From Candidatus Zymogenaceae bacterium (GTDB lineage: Bacteria; Desulfobacterota; Zymogenia; Zymogenales; Zymogenaceae): a stretch of 47,721 bases of DNA. The stretch lies in NCBI GenBank assembly GCA_016933535.1, contig JAFGAS010000037.1, positions 1 through 47,721 of the forward strand, written 5' to 3'. The notes under the pieces are model-generated. The model saw only the letters and a program-made list of their open reading frames with translations, did not search any database and was not told the origin of the DNA. Made by a program: the position numbers and the translations under genes. The first letter of the stretch is position 1, and each line of letters starts with the position of its first letter. This document shows positions 23,545 to 31,042 of this stretch, in pieces.

Positions 23545-24072
23545 ATGAAAACCGAAACCATCATGTGGCTGCTGCCGATCGTCTTCATGATCCACGATTT
23601 TGAAGAGGTCATCATGTTCAAGCCGTGGATAGACAAGAACGCTGGTTTCCTCAAGAAGAACTTTCCGCGCCTGGCGGCGCGAATGCTGCCCGATATGGAG
23701 GGCCTCTCCACATCGTCGTTTGCCCTTGCCGTGGCCCTGATGTTTTTGATCGTCTCCACCGCCACGCTAATCGCGGTGGAGTTTGGCCTCTACGCTCTCT
23801 GGGCCGGCGCCCTGATCGGATATTTTGTCCACCTGATTATCCACCTCGGCCAGTTCGTGGTCTTCAGGCGCTACGTCCCGGTCGTCATCACGAGCTTTGT
23901 CACCGCCCCCTACTGTGTCTGGGCGCTCGTCGTCATAAACAACCGGCACCCGCTCCCGGCAGGACCGACGCTCTTCTGGTCGGGAGCGGCCCTCGTCGTC
24001 ATCGCCGGAGCCCTCTTTTTTGTCCACGCCCTTGCCGCCCGGTTCGAACGCTGGCTGAAGGTGTCCTATTAG
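23545..24072 (+). CDS. HXXEE-motif membrane protein
   Basis: This 175-residue protein has about five hydrophobic segments and the defining N-terminal motif His17-Asp-Phe-Glu20-Glu21 (FMIHDFEEVIMF). A second conserved set of histidines lies in the membrane (YFVHLIIHLGQF). The family name comes from the HxxEE motif, which looks like a metal site at the membrane, but no activity is established to my knowledge. The ATG follows GGGGGG by nine bases. The gene stands alone, surrounded on both sides by dense palindromic repeats, and codon use looks like that of the rest of the window. It may be an independent insertion into a repeat-rich patch. Confidence 0.82.
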   Translation: MKTETIMWLLPIVFMIHDFEEVIMFKPWIDKNAGFLKKNFPRLAARMLPDMEGLSTSSFALAVALMFLIVSTATLIAVEFGLYALWAGALIGYFVHLIIHLGQFVVFRRYVPVVITSFVTAPYCVWALVVINNRHPLPAGPTLFWSGAALVVIAGALFFVHALAARFERWLKVSY

Positions 24073-24151
24073 GCGGCGCACGGGAAAACCGACCATAGAA
24101 TCACGGATCGATAGTCTATCATCCATTTAACCTCAGGGCCGCTTAACACGA

Positions 24152-24238
24152 GAATCGCCACAAAGGCACCACGACACGAAGGAGAAAGATAAAGACCGTT
24201 AATTCTTACTTTGTGCCTTCGTGCCTTTGTGGTGATTC
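24152..24238. repeat. CACAAAGGCAC-type inverted repeat
   Basis: Two 30-base arms (24152-24181 and 24209-24238) are largely complementary around a 27-base loop. Both contain GCCACAAAGGCAC-type sequence. It belongs to the same sequence class as the arms at 24263 and 24658 and lies directly after the HXXEE gene. Confidence 0.78.
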
Positions 24239-24327
24239 CTCTTTTTCACGTACCGGAGAAGATTAACCACAAAGACACTAAGACACCAAGAGACAAATAA
24301 TAGAGAGATCGAGATTATTCCGCGACC

Positions 24328-24367
24328 GAGATTGCCGCGTCGGCCTGACGGCCTCCTCGCAATGACA
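24328..24367 (+). repeat. GAGATTGCC...CTCGCAATGACA repeat, copy 4
   Basis: The centre reads GCGTCGGCCTGACGGCCTC and contains its own small GGCC/GGCC inverted repeat. Nearly identical to copy 5 at 24563. Confidence 0.78.
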
Positions 24368-24421
24368 GGACTTACGGTAATACCGATAAGAAAACAGGCC
24401 GGGTTGGCATCCATTATTCTC

Positions 24422-24441
24422 GGACACCACATGTGGTGTCC
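24422..24441. repeat. 20-bp perfect palindrome followed by CTAC, member P4
   Basis: Identical to the palindrome at 23253, here followed by CTAC. It lies within the 423-bp element. Confidence 0.82.
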
Positions 24442-24472
24442 CTACTAACGGTACACCTGTTATAAGTTGTAG

Positions 24473-24492
24473 GGGCGCGCCTCGTCGTGCCC
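24473..24492. repeat. 20-bp imperfect palindrome preceded by GTAG, member P5
   Basis: GGGCGCGCCTCGTCGTGCCC pairs at its outer seven positions with one G-T pair. It is preceded by GTAGG, the mirror of the CTAC border, so it is an inverted member of the same family. Confidence 0.6.
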
Positions 24493-24515
24493 GTCATAAG
24501 ATTCGTCCTCACACC

Positions 24516-24535
24516 GGGCGGCATGTATGCCGCCC
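24516..24535. repeat. 20-bp palindrome followed by CTAC, member P6
   Basis: GGGCGGCATGTATGCCGCCC has 9-bp perfect arms and a GT centre, and is followed by CTACGG. P5 and P6 form an outward-bordered pair: GTAG on the left, CTAC on the right, 67 bases in all. Confidence 0.8.
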
Positions 24536-24562
24536 CTACGGGGTTTAGCGGTGACAATCAGG

Positions 24563-24601
24563 GGATTGCCGCGTCGGCCTGGCGGCCTCCTCGCAATGAC
24601 A
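24563..24601 (+). repeat. GGATTGCC...CTCGCAATGACA repeat, copy 5
   Basis: Differs from copy 4 mainly at the left end and by one base in the centre. It lies inside the 423-bp element. Confidence 0.75.
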
Positions 24602-24755
24602 AAGGCGGGTTCAGCATTAAAACTAGTTCTGCCGGCACTCCGGGTCATTACCCCTCCCTTTGTGCCTTTGTGTCTTTGTGGTTAACCGTTCCTTCCTCCC
24701 GCAAACGGGCCGCGACTCCCGTTTATAAAAAACCCACCCGCGAGATAAAAGGTAG

Positions 24756-24801
24756 TTGACATTACGTGTTGGATGATGTAGAGAGTAAACATTCACTCTC
24801 T
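24756..24801 (+). promoter_or_regulatory. tetR promoter with overlapping operator-like inverted repeat
   Basis: TTGACA (24756-24761) is followed at 17 bases by a weak TAGAGA. Directly over the expected -10 and start point lies AGAGAGT, 8 bases, ACTCTCT (24780-24801), a perfect 7-bp inverted repeat. This is the place and shape expected for autoregulation by the TetR-family protein encoded at 24814. Confidence 0.6.
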
Positions 24802-24813
24802 ATTGGAGACGTG

Positions 24814-25449
24814 ATGCTCGATACCTTCAAAAAGCTGCCGAAATCACGGCAGGAGGCCATTCTCGATACCGCCGCCGAGGTAATCGCCGCCAACGGCTAC
24901 CACAACGCGTCGATCGCCGACATCTGCCAACAGGTAGATATCTCCAACGGCGCCCTCTACAAATACTTCAAGAACAAGGAATCATTATTCAGGGCGATTC
25001 TCGACCACGGCCTGTATCTGATGGTCAATGAGCTCTATAAGAAATACGTCAGCCCCGCCGACACCCTTGTCGATTCCGTCAGGAACCTCCTGACGGGGCT
25101 TATCCAGTTCACCCGCGGCTACCGGCAGTACGTTTGTCTCTATGTGGACATCGGCTCGTGTTCGATGAATTCATACGCTACTTACATATCTGAGCGCATA
25201 AAGCGCGAGGGGAGGGATTTCTTTATCGGCCTGGTCGAGCAATCCAAAAGAAAGGGTGAAATCGATCCGAATATCGACAGCGATCTTCTGGCCCACGGGA
25301 TCGACAGTTTAATAACCCTCTTTGCCTATTCACTGGTCTCCGAACACCACGGCAGGCGCTTTGCCGGTTTCTTTAAGACCGACAGGGACCTGACCGACGC
25401 CGATAAGATCGACATCGTCGTCCGATCCGTTCAGATGATGGTTCGATAA
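24814..25449 (+). CDS. TetR-family transcriptional regulator
   Basis: The protein has about 211 residues from ATG 24814. An N-terminal helix-turn-helix of TetR type is plain: RQEAILDTAAEVIAANGYHNASIADICQQVDISNGALYKYFKNKESLFRAIL. A C-terminal ligand and dimer domain of about 150 residues follows. A longer frame starts with GTG at 24766, but that would lie within the promoter and operator. ATG 24814 has GGAG six bases upstream. Members repress neighbouring catabolic or efflux genes until a small ligand binds. The next gene is a decayed D-aminoacylase, so its target may now be lost, or it may control the decarboxylase gene further on. Confidence 0.9.
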   Translation: MLDTFKKLPKSRQEAILDTAAEVIAANGYHNASIADICQQVDISNGALYKYFKNKESLFRAILDHGLYLMVNELYKKYVSPADTLVDSVRNLLTGLIQFTRGYRQYVCLYVDIGSCSMNSYATYISERIKREGRDFFIGLVEQSKRKGEIDPNIDSDLLAHGIDSLITLFAYSLVSEHHGRRFAGFFKTDRDLTDADKIDIVVRSVQMMVR

Positions 25450-25527
25450 CCGATGCGTCGCCCGGGCGTTGAGGGTAATCATTTACCGTCTCCGTTTACT
25501 ATCTCATAAAAGGGCATGGAGGTAATC

Positions 25528-26208
25528 ATGAAGTTCGATACTATTATTGCGGGCGCCTCAGTCGTCGACGGAACAGGGAAAAATGCATTTCCGGCCGACA
25601 TTGGAATCTCGGCCGACCGGATCGCCGAGATCGGGAAACTGGACGGCGCCGAGGCCAAGCAGACGATCCGGGCCGAAGGGTAAGACCTTCTTGGAAATCG
25701 CCGACCGGTGGTCCACCGACCCGTTCTCGGCCTTGGTCAGGCTAACGCTTGCCGAAGAGGGCAAAGTCGCCTTCACGTTCGGGTTCCCGGCGCGGCCGTG
25801 GATGGAAAAGATGTTTAACGCGATGCACACCCATCCCAGGATGAGCTTCGGGGCCGATTCGATACTCCCCGCCGTGGGGACGCCCCCGCCTTCGGCCTAC
25901 GGCTGCATCCCGGGAATTCTGGGCCACTACTGCCGCCAACTGAAGCTCTTCTCGCTGGAGGAGGCCGTCAGGAAGATGACATCGCTTCCCTCGGAAACCT
26001 ACCGCCCGGCGGGCCGGGGCGTCCTCAAAAGGGCGCCTTTGCCGATATCGTTGTCTTTAACCCGGAGACCGTCAACGAGCGGTTTGACGAAAACGGTCTT
26101 CCCGTTTCCGCCGACGGCATATCCCACGTCTTCGTCAACGGCATGCAGGTCTTGGTTGATGGGAAGATCGAGGAGTCCCGGTGTCCCGGTCGGGTCCTCA
26201 GGGCCTGA
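25528..26208 (+). pseudogene. decayed N-acyl-D-amino-acid deacylase (amidohydrolase)
   Basis: The ATG at 25528 has a proper GGAGG and opens MKFDTIIAGASVVDGTGKNA, the N-terminus of D-aminoacylase-type amidohydrolases. The frame stops after about 50 codons at TAA 25681-25683. Homology resumes at once in another frame with the C-terminal part (FLEIADRWSTDPFSALVRLTL, YGCIPGILGHYCRQLKLFSLEEAVRKMTSLP). It then shifts again near 26030 to a third frame (GAFADIVVFNPETV... to a TGA at 26206). Some 250-300 residues of the metal-binding barrel, including the HxH and central Lys/Cys region, are gone. An internal deletion plus at least one frameshift makes the gene non-functional. An assembly error is less likely because homology is absent, not just shifted. 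Confidence 0.85.
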
Positions 26209-26265
26209 TAACCATCGCAATCTCTTGGATATATATACTATCTATTTATCTTTAAGGAGGAAGCA

Positions 26266-27795
26266 ATGGTAGAAACAAGACGAAATCTCGACGAGTGTCT
26301 GTCTGTTCGCAACGGTCGGCTCTTCGTCGAGGAGTGCGACGCCGTCAATCTGGTCAAGAAATTCGGTTCACCGATCTACATCATCTCGGAAGACCACCTT
26401 CGGCGCAATATTCGGCGTTATAAAAAGGCGTTCGAAGACCGCTGGCCGGAAGGCAAGGTGGAAATACTCCCGGCCATCAAGGCAAACTGGCTCCTGGCGC
26501 TGCGCCACATCCTTTCGGAGGAAGGGGCCGGCTGCGACGTCTATTCCCCCGGCGAGCTCTATGCGGTCCTCCGGTCGGGCGCCGAACCAGAAAAGGTGTC
26601 GGTCAACGGCGGCGGCAAGAGCCAGGACCATATCAAGAACTGTATCAACTCGGGCGTTCGGATCACCGTTGACGATATCGATGAGCTGGACCTGATCGAG
26701 AAGGTCGCAAACCAGCTCAACAAGAAGGCCCGAATCCGCTTTCGAATCCGCCCGAGCTTCCCTAATCTCTGGAAGCCGACCGCCTTTGCCCTCGAGCTTG
26801 CCCCCATCGACATCGGGGTTCAGGTATATAAAAACGGCATACCGACCGAGCACGTCATCGAGATGGGAAAGCGGGCGCTCAAGATGAAGAATATCGAGCT
26901 GATGGGATTTCACATCCACCTCGGCCGGCACCACGGCAGCATCGGCTTTTGGAAGGGGACGATGAAGCGTTACGCAAAGCTCATGGCCGAGCTCAAAAAA
27001 GAGTGGGGGGGTTACGAGCCCAAGGAGATAGACATCGGCGGCGGCATCCCGACTCCGCGGGACCCCTTCGCGCGGATGGTAAATCGATTTGACGTGCCGG
27101 TCTTTTCGGTCTTTTTCGTCGTGATGCTGCTGCTCAAACTCCTCGGCAACAAGATCCGCTACAAGATACTCTCGGCCGGCATGAGTATGCTGCTGAGCAA
27201 GACACCCAACAAGTCCCGCGCCCCCGAGATCGAACAATATGCCGAGGCGATCACTAGCACGCTCAGGAAATCGCTCGTCCGCTACGGTATCAACCCGAAG
27301 GGGATGACATTTCAGATCGAGCCGGGCCGAAGCCTATACGGAGACACCGGCGTTCACCTGTCCACTATCCTCAAAACGAAATACCAGACCAAGCCGCTTA
27401 AATATAACTGGGTCCTTCTCGATACCACCTATTTCTTCATGTCCGGCGGCGTCTTTGAGCTCAACCTCCACGATTTCATCATCGCCAACAAGGCCGACGA
27501 AAAGAAGGTCATGACGGCCGATGTCGTCGGCAGGTCGTGCTTTGCCGACCGGATGCTGCCGGAGGTGCGCATTCCCCGCGTCGCGCCCGGAGACATCATG
27601 GCTATCCTGGACACGGGGGCCTATCAGGAGGTCTCAGCAAGCAACTTCAACGGCCTGCCGCGGCCGGCAACGGTCCTGGTAAAAGGGAATCAGGCCGAGT
27701 TGATCAAGCGAGCCGAAACCCAGGAGGACGTATTCGCACGGGATATCGTCCCGGAACGTTTGATGAAAGGCCGGAAGATGGCAAAGGCCGTGTGA
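26266..27795 (+). CDS. LysA-like PLP-dependent decarboxylase with hydrophobic insertion
   Basis: This 509-residue fold-type III PLP enzyme is related to diaminopimelate and other amino-acid decarboxylases. PLP Lys72 lies in EILPAIKANWLLALRHIL. Further motifs are GFHIHLGRHHGS (214-225), the phosphate-binding DIGGGIP (256-262), EPGRSLYGD (352-360), GRSCFADRML and the closing GAYQEVSASNFNGLPRPA. Residues about 278-312 form an insertion rich in hydrophobic residues (FSVFFVVMLLLKLLG...ILSAGMSMLL), long enough to contact or cross a membrane, which is unusual in this family. Substrate is uncertain: DAP, another amino acid or a peptide-bound group. AAGGAGGAAGCA before the ATG is a strong ribosome site. 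Confidence 0.86.
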   Translation: MVETRRNLDECLSVRNGRLFVEECDAVNLVKKFGSPIYIISEDHLRRNIRRYKKAFEDRWPEGKVEILPAIKANWLLALRHILSEEGAGCDVYSPGELYAVLRSGAEPEKVSVNGGGKSQDHIKNCINSGVRITVDDIDELDLIEKVANQLNKKARIRFRIRPSFPNLWKPTAFALELAPIDIGVQVYKNGIPTEHVIEMGKRALKMKNIELMGFHIHLGRHHGSIGFWKGTMKRYAKLMAELKKEWGGYEPKEIDIGGGIPTPRDPFARMVNRFDVPVFSVFFVVMLLLKLLGNKIRYKILSAGMSMLLSKTPNKSRAPEIEQYAEAITSTLRKSLVRYGINPKGMTFQIEPGRSLYGDTGVHLSTILKTKYQTKPLKYNWVLLDTTYFFMSGGVFELNLHDFIIANKADEKKVMTADVVGRSCFADRMLPEVRIPRVAPGDIMAILDTGAYQEVSASNFNGLPRPATVLVKGNQAELIKRAETQEDVFARDIVPERLMKGRKMAKAV

Positions 27796-27806
27796 CCGTA
27801 ACGCCA

Positions 27807-27848
27807 TGGGCTTGTCCGCACCAAGCGGGCAAGCCCACGATATTTTTG
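27807..27848. terminator. convergent terminator between decarboxylase and cydB
   Basis: TGGGCTTGTCCGC and GCGGGCAAGCCCA form a 13-bp stem with one G-T pair and a 5-base loop, followed by ATATTTTTG. It can serve the plus-strand decarboxylase gene and also the minus-strand cydAB transcript. Confidence 0.8.
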
Positions 27849-27871
27849 CCTTATCGGTTTATCGTTTCCCT

Positions 27872-28882
27872 TCAGTATTCGGCCCCTGTGCCCGCCTTAC
27901 CCGCAAATACCCGATAGACGTAGATCGAGTACCCGATGACGACCGGCATCCCCACCAGCGCGATGACCGACATGATTTTAAGCGTCATGAGCGACGTCGA
28001 TGCGTTTCGTATCGTAATCGAGAGCGCCGGGTCACCCGTGGCCCTGATCAGGTTGGGATACTGGAGCGCGGCCACCATGACCCAGACTCCGATAATCGCC
28101 GCGGACGATTCCCAGAAGGGCGCCCGCTCGTTGCGCTTCATTACCGAGGAGCCTATCCCCTTGATTCCCAGCAGCGCCAATAGCGCCCCCGCGATACATA
28201 CGGGATTGGTGAGGCTTGCCGGCATGGTGACCGCAACAACGGCGGCAAAGACGATAAAGACGATCAGTTCTATGATCGCAAGCATTGACGCCGCCCGAAA
28301 CGCCCGTTCCTGCAGCTCGCCTTCGGTCTTGAGGATTGCCCAGGCCGAGCCCTGCATAAGAAAGGCCGAAAGCCCCATCAGGCCGAACAGCAGGGGAACG
28401 GGCCTGAGGAGCGTTAAGAAAGTGCCGGCGTATTCCATCCGGGCGTCCAACGGCACCCCAAAGACGACGTTACCGAGCGCCAGGCCGAAAAGGAGCGCGG
28501 CAAGAAGGCTTGCGCCCGTGAGCGCCCATTCCCAGAGGCGGGCCCTCTTTGGGCTGTGCGCGCGAAACTCAAACGAGACCGCCCTGAAAATCAGGCAGAA
28601 GAGCACGATCATAAAGGCAAGATAGAAACCGGAAAATGAGGTCGCGTACGCCTGGGGAAAGGCGGCAAAAAGGGCACCGCCGCCGGTAACGAGCCAGACC
28701 TCGTTGCCGTCCCATACCGGGCCGATGGAATTGATGAGCGTGTCCTTTTCCTCTTTTGTCCTGGCCAAAAACGGCAGCATCGAGCCGATCCCCAGGTCAA
28801 AGCCGTCGAGAATCGAATATCCGGCAAATAAGATCGTAATAAGGACAAACCACAGTTCCTGAAATGTTTCCAGATTATTCAT
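27872..28882 (-). CDS. cydB: cytochrome bd ubiquinol oxidase subunit II
   Basis: This 336-residue integral membrane protein has about eight hydrophobic helices. The N-terminus LQELWFVLITILFAGYSILDGFDLGIGSMLPFL is the hallmark of CydB, and the GPVWDGNEVWLVTGGGALFAAFP motif follows. It supports CydA and completes the heterodimer that oxidises quinol and reduces oxygen to water with high affinity. It protects anaerobic enzymes and adds to membrane potential. It starts 15 bases after cydA with GGGAGGCAATGAC as ribosome site. It ends toward a convergent terminator. No cydX-like small gene follows that I can see. Confidence 0.95.
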   Translation of the reverse strand: MNNLETFQELWFVLITILFAGYSILDGFDLGIGSMLPFLARTKEEKDTLINSIGPVWDGNEVWLVTGGGALFAAFPQAYATSFSGFYLAFMIVLFCLIFRAVSFEFRAHSPKRARLWEWALTGASLLAALLFGLALGNVVFGVPLDARMEYAGTFLTLLRPVPLLFGLMGLSAFLMQGSAWAILKTEGELQERAFRAASMLAIIELIVFIVFAAVVAVTMPASLTNPVCIAGALLALLGIKGIGSSVMKRNERAPFWESSAAIIGVWVMVAALQYPNLIRATGDPALSITIRNASTSLMTLKIMSVIALVGMPVVIGYSIYVYRVFAGKAGTGAEY

Positions 28883-28897
28883 GTCATTGCCTCCCTA

Positions 28898-30208
28898 TCA
28901 ATCGGCCGGCCCGGTTTTAACAAGGCTCACGATAATGGATACGAAAACGATAAACAAGAGCAGGTATATCAGCGAAAACATGACCAGTGAAAACGCGATG
29001 CTTCCCGCAGGCACCACCACCGACACCGCGTCGGAAGTCCTGAGCACCTGGTATACCACCCAGGGCTGCCTGCCCAGCTCGGCGCTCATCCACCCGGTTT
29101 CGTGGGCTATATGGGGCAGCGGAACCAGCAACGGCAGTATCATCAGGTACCACCGTGTCGTATAGAGCCTGCCCGTTGCCATGAGGTATCCTCCCAGGAT
29201 GCCCATACCGATAAGGAACATCCCGATGCCCACCATGATATGATATGTCTGAAAGACAAAGTTAACGGGCGGCCGCTCATTTGGCGGGATGTCGTTTAAT
29301 CCCGTAATCTTTGATGTAAAGCTCCAGTCGTTGAGGAAGCTCAGGAATCCGGGTATGCCGATACCGTAGGTCTTTTCGTTTTTCTCATCGACCCACCCCA
29401 CCACGTACAGCGGCACCCCCGACATAGTGGAGTCATAGTGTCCCTCCAGGGACGCGGCCTTCGACGGCTGGGTGACTATTACCTGCCGCGCGTGGATATG
29501 CCCCGTACCGAGCTGCAAGAGCGGAGTAATGACAAACAGGATCATCGAAATCTTCATCAATTTTTTGGCCGTCTCGATATGCTGTCTCTTGAGCAGATGA
29601 TAGGCCGCGATTCCGGCACCCATCACGGCACACGTTATCCATGAAGCCAGGACCGTATGCAGAAACCGCGGCAGCGTGGACGCGTTGAACACGGCATCGG
29701 TAAAGCTCGTCAGATAGAGCATGCCCTCCGGCGTAATCATATACCCCGCGGGTGTCTGCATCCAGGAATTGGCCACGACAATCCAGAAAGCCGAGAGGTG
29801 TCCGCCAAGGAACACGAGAAACGCCGACGCCCAGTAGGCCCCTTTCGATACCCTGCCGCGGGCAAACAGCAGCACGCCGATAAAAACCGACTCGAGGAAG
29901 AATGCCATGACGCCCTCGGCGGCGAGGATCGGCCCAAAGACGTCTCCCACCATCCTGGAATAGCCCGACCAGTTGGTCCCGAAGGAAAACTCCATAACGA
30001 TGCCGGTGGCGGCGCCTACGACGAATATCGCTCCCAGCAGCCGCGCCATAAAGTCGGTTATCTTGCGGTATGTCTCGTCACCCTTTACCAGGTATATCGA
30101 TTCGGATATCAGGATAATGAGGGCGGTGCCCAGCGTCATCGCGGGAAAAAGGAAATGGAAACCGATCGTCAGCGCGAACTGAATACGCGCCAGCAACAAT
30201 GCGTCCAT
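28898..30208 (-). CDS. cydA: cytochrome bd ubiquinol oxidase subunit I
   Basis: This 436-residue heme-bearing subunit has nine or so membrane helices. His18 in ARIQFALTIGFHFLFPAMTLG is the equivalent of the heme b595 ligand. The middle contains the quinol region QPSKAASLEGHYDS, with a short Q-loop and no long C-terminal insertion, as in cyanide-insensitive-type oxidases. The GRQPWVVYQVLRTSDAVS signature lies near the C-terminus. The open frame starts at 30232, but ATG 30208 with GGAGGTGTGAT upstream matches the natural N-terminus. Oxidases of this form serve oxygen scavenging in low-oxygen organisms. A predicted promoter lies at 30235-30263. Confidence 0.95.
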   Translation of the reverse strand: MDALLLARIQFALTIGFHFLFPAMTLGTALIILISESIYLVKGDETYRKITDFMARLLGAIFVVGAATGIVMEFSFGTNWSGYSRMVGDVFGPILAAEGVMAFFLESVFIGVLLFARGRVSKGAYWASAFLVFLGGHLSAFWIVVANSWMQTPAGYMITPEGMLYLTSFTDAVFNASTLPRFLHTVLASWITCAVMGAGIAAYHLLKRQHIETAKKLMKISMILFVITPLLQLGTGHIHARQVIVTQPSKAASLEGHYDSTMSGVPLYVVGWVDEKNEKTYGIGIPGFLSFLNDWSFTSKITGLNDIPPNERPPVNFVFQTYHIMVGIGMFLIGMGILGGYLMATGRLYTTRWYLMILPLLVPLPHIAHETGWMSAELGRQPWVVYQVLRTSDAVSVVVPAGSIAFSLVMFSLIYLLLFIVFVSIIVSLVKTGPAD

Positions 30209-30234
30209 ATCACACCTCCTCCAATGCTTCATTT

Positions 30235-30263
30235 ATTCTATGTGACACGAATGCTATTTTCAA
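30235..30263 (-). promoter_or_regulatory. predicted promoter of cydAB
   Basis: On the minus strand TTGAAA (30263-30258) is spaced 17 bases from TAGAAT (30240-30235). It stands back-to-back with the promoter of the divergent zinc-ribbon gene, leaving ten bases between the two -35 boxes. No clear FNR or ArcA site is visible. Confidence 0.62.
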
Positions 30264-30273
30264 TGATTATTTT

Positions 30274-30302
30274 TTGCACCGGCCCCGGTCGGGGTGTATA
30301 AT
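30274..30302 (+). promoter_or_regulatory. predicted promoter of the zinc-ribbon membrane protein
   Basis: TTGCAC (30274-30279), 17 bases, TATAAT (30297-30302). The spacer contains CCCCGGTCGGGG, a 12-base palindrome-like core that could be a regulator site. Confidence 0.7.
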
Positions 30303-30340
30303 CCCAGAAAGAAAGTCCATAGGTAACGGGAGGTAGAAAG

Positions 30341-30901
30341 ATGGCAGAGCTTGTCCGCTGCAAGTCGTGCGGATTTATCACCGGCCGGTCGCGTGTAGGA
30401 GACGTGTGCCCGGCCTGCGGGGTCCCGGTAAAAAATATGCTTCCATACGCGGACCCGGTGTCGCCGGGCAGGAGACGGGTCCTGGCCCTGGATATCCATC
30501 CGGTCATCGATCATTTCTCCGAGGCCTTTTCGTTTTCCACACTGGTGCTCGCCGTCGTGGGTCTGTTCCCGCACGGCATGCTTGATATATACCTGTTTGA
30601 CACCCTTATTATGTTGTCGTTCTTTACGCCGCCGGTCGTTCTCCTTTCCTTTCTTTCCGGCCTCTTGGACGGCAAGACACGTTTCCGGCGCGTAACCACA
30701 CCCATCCTGACCAAAAAAATGATCCTCGGGGGCACTTTCTTCGTCTTTTCCTGCCTCATGCTGGCCCTGGCGCTTCAGCCGGGCTTCCCCGAGGGATGGC
30801 TGTTGAAGGCCTACATCGCACTCAATATCGGCGCGTTCGTGTGCGGATTTTTTCTGGGGCTCTTGGGCAGGGGACTGATGGGGGCCGAACTCCCCGGTTA
30901 A
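30341..30901 (+). CDS. rubredoxin-like zinc-ribbon membrane protein
   Basis: This 186-residue protein begins with a compact metal knuckle VRCKSCGFITGRSRVGDVCPACGVP (two CxxC pairs), as in rubredoxin or rubrerythrin tails. A segment LDIHPVIDHFSEAFSFSTLVLAVVGL resembles the start of DUF2231-type membrane domains, and about four hydrophobic helices end the protein. The arrangement suggests a metal-binding head, possibly redox-active iron, on a small membrane anchor. It is transcribed divergently from cydAB, which hints at a role in oxygen or redox handling. That is inference from position only. GGGAGGTAGAAAG precedes the ATG, and the predicted promoter is strong. Confidence 0.72.
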   Translation: MAELVRCKSCGFITGRSRVGDVCPACGVPVKNMLPYADPVSPGRRRVLALDIHPVIDHFSEAFSFSTLVLAVVGLFPHGMLDIYLFDTLIMLSFFTPPVVLLSFLSGLLDGKTRFRRVTTPILTKKMILGGTFFVFSCLMLALALQPGFPEGWLLKAYIALNIGAFVCGFFLGLLGRGLMGAELPG

Positions 30902-31042
30902 ACGGAAAGGGGCGGGAGCTGCTCTTTTGAGCGGTGCGGGCCTCCCGACGTCATGGGGTGTGTCCGCGGCAATTTTCCTGTTATATGTGCGCGGGTGCGC
31001 CCGACACCCGACGGCCGGGCCCGGAACGCCTCGCCTTGCTCC

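Larger units (their letters stand above)
24263..24685. repeat. 423-bp element with CCACAAAGACAC inverted ends and nested palindromes
   Basis: The left end TTAACCACAAAGACACTAAG... (24263-24292) and the right end ...TGTCTTTGTGGTTAA (24658-24685) are inverted copies matching at 25 of 28 positions. Inside are two GAGATTGCC-type repeats and three 20-bp palindromes, with no gene. The arrangement looks like a non-coding miniature element, or a hotspot into which other repeats were inserted. No target-site duplication or transposase is evident. Confidence 0.7.

Noticed and set aside
23160..24685. CRISPR array
   Set aside because: Repeats are palindromes of differing core sequence at irregular distances, with no constant spacer length and no cas genes.
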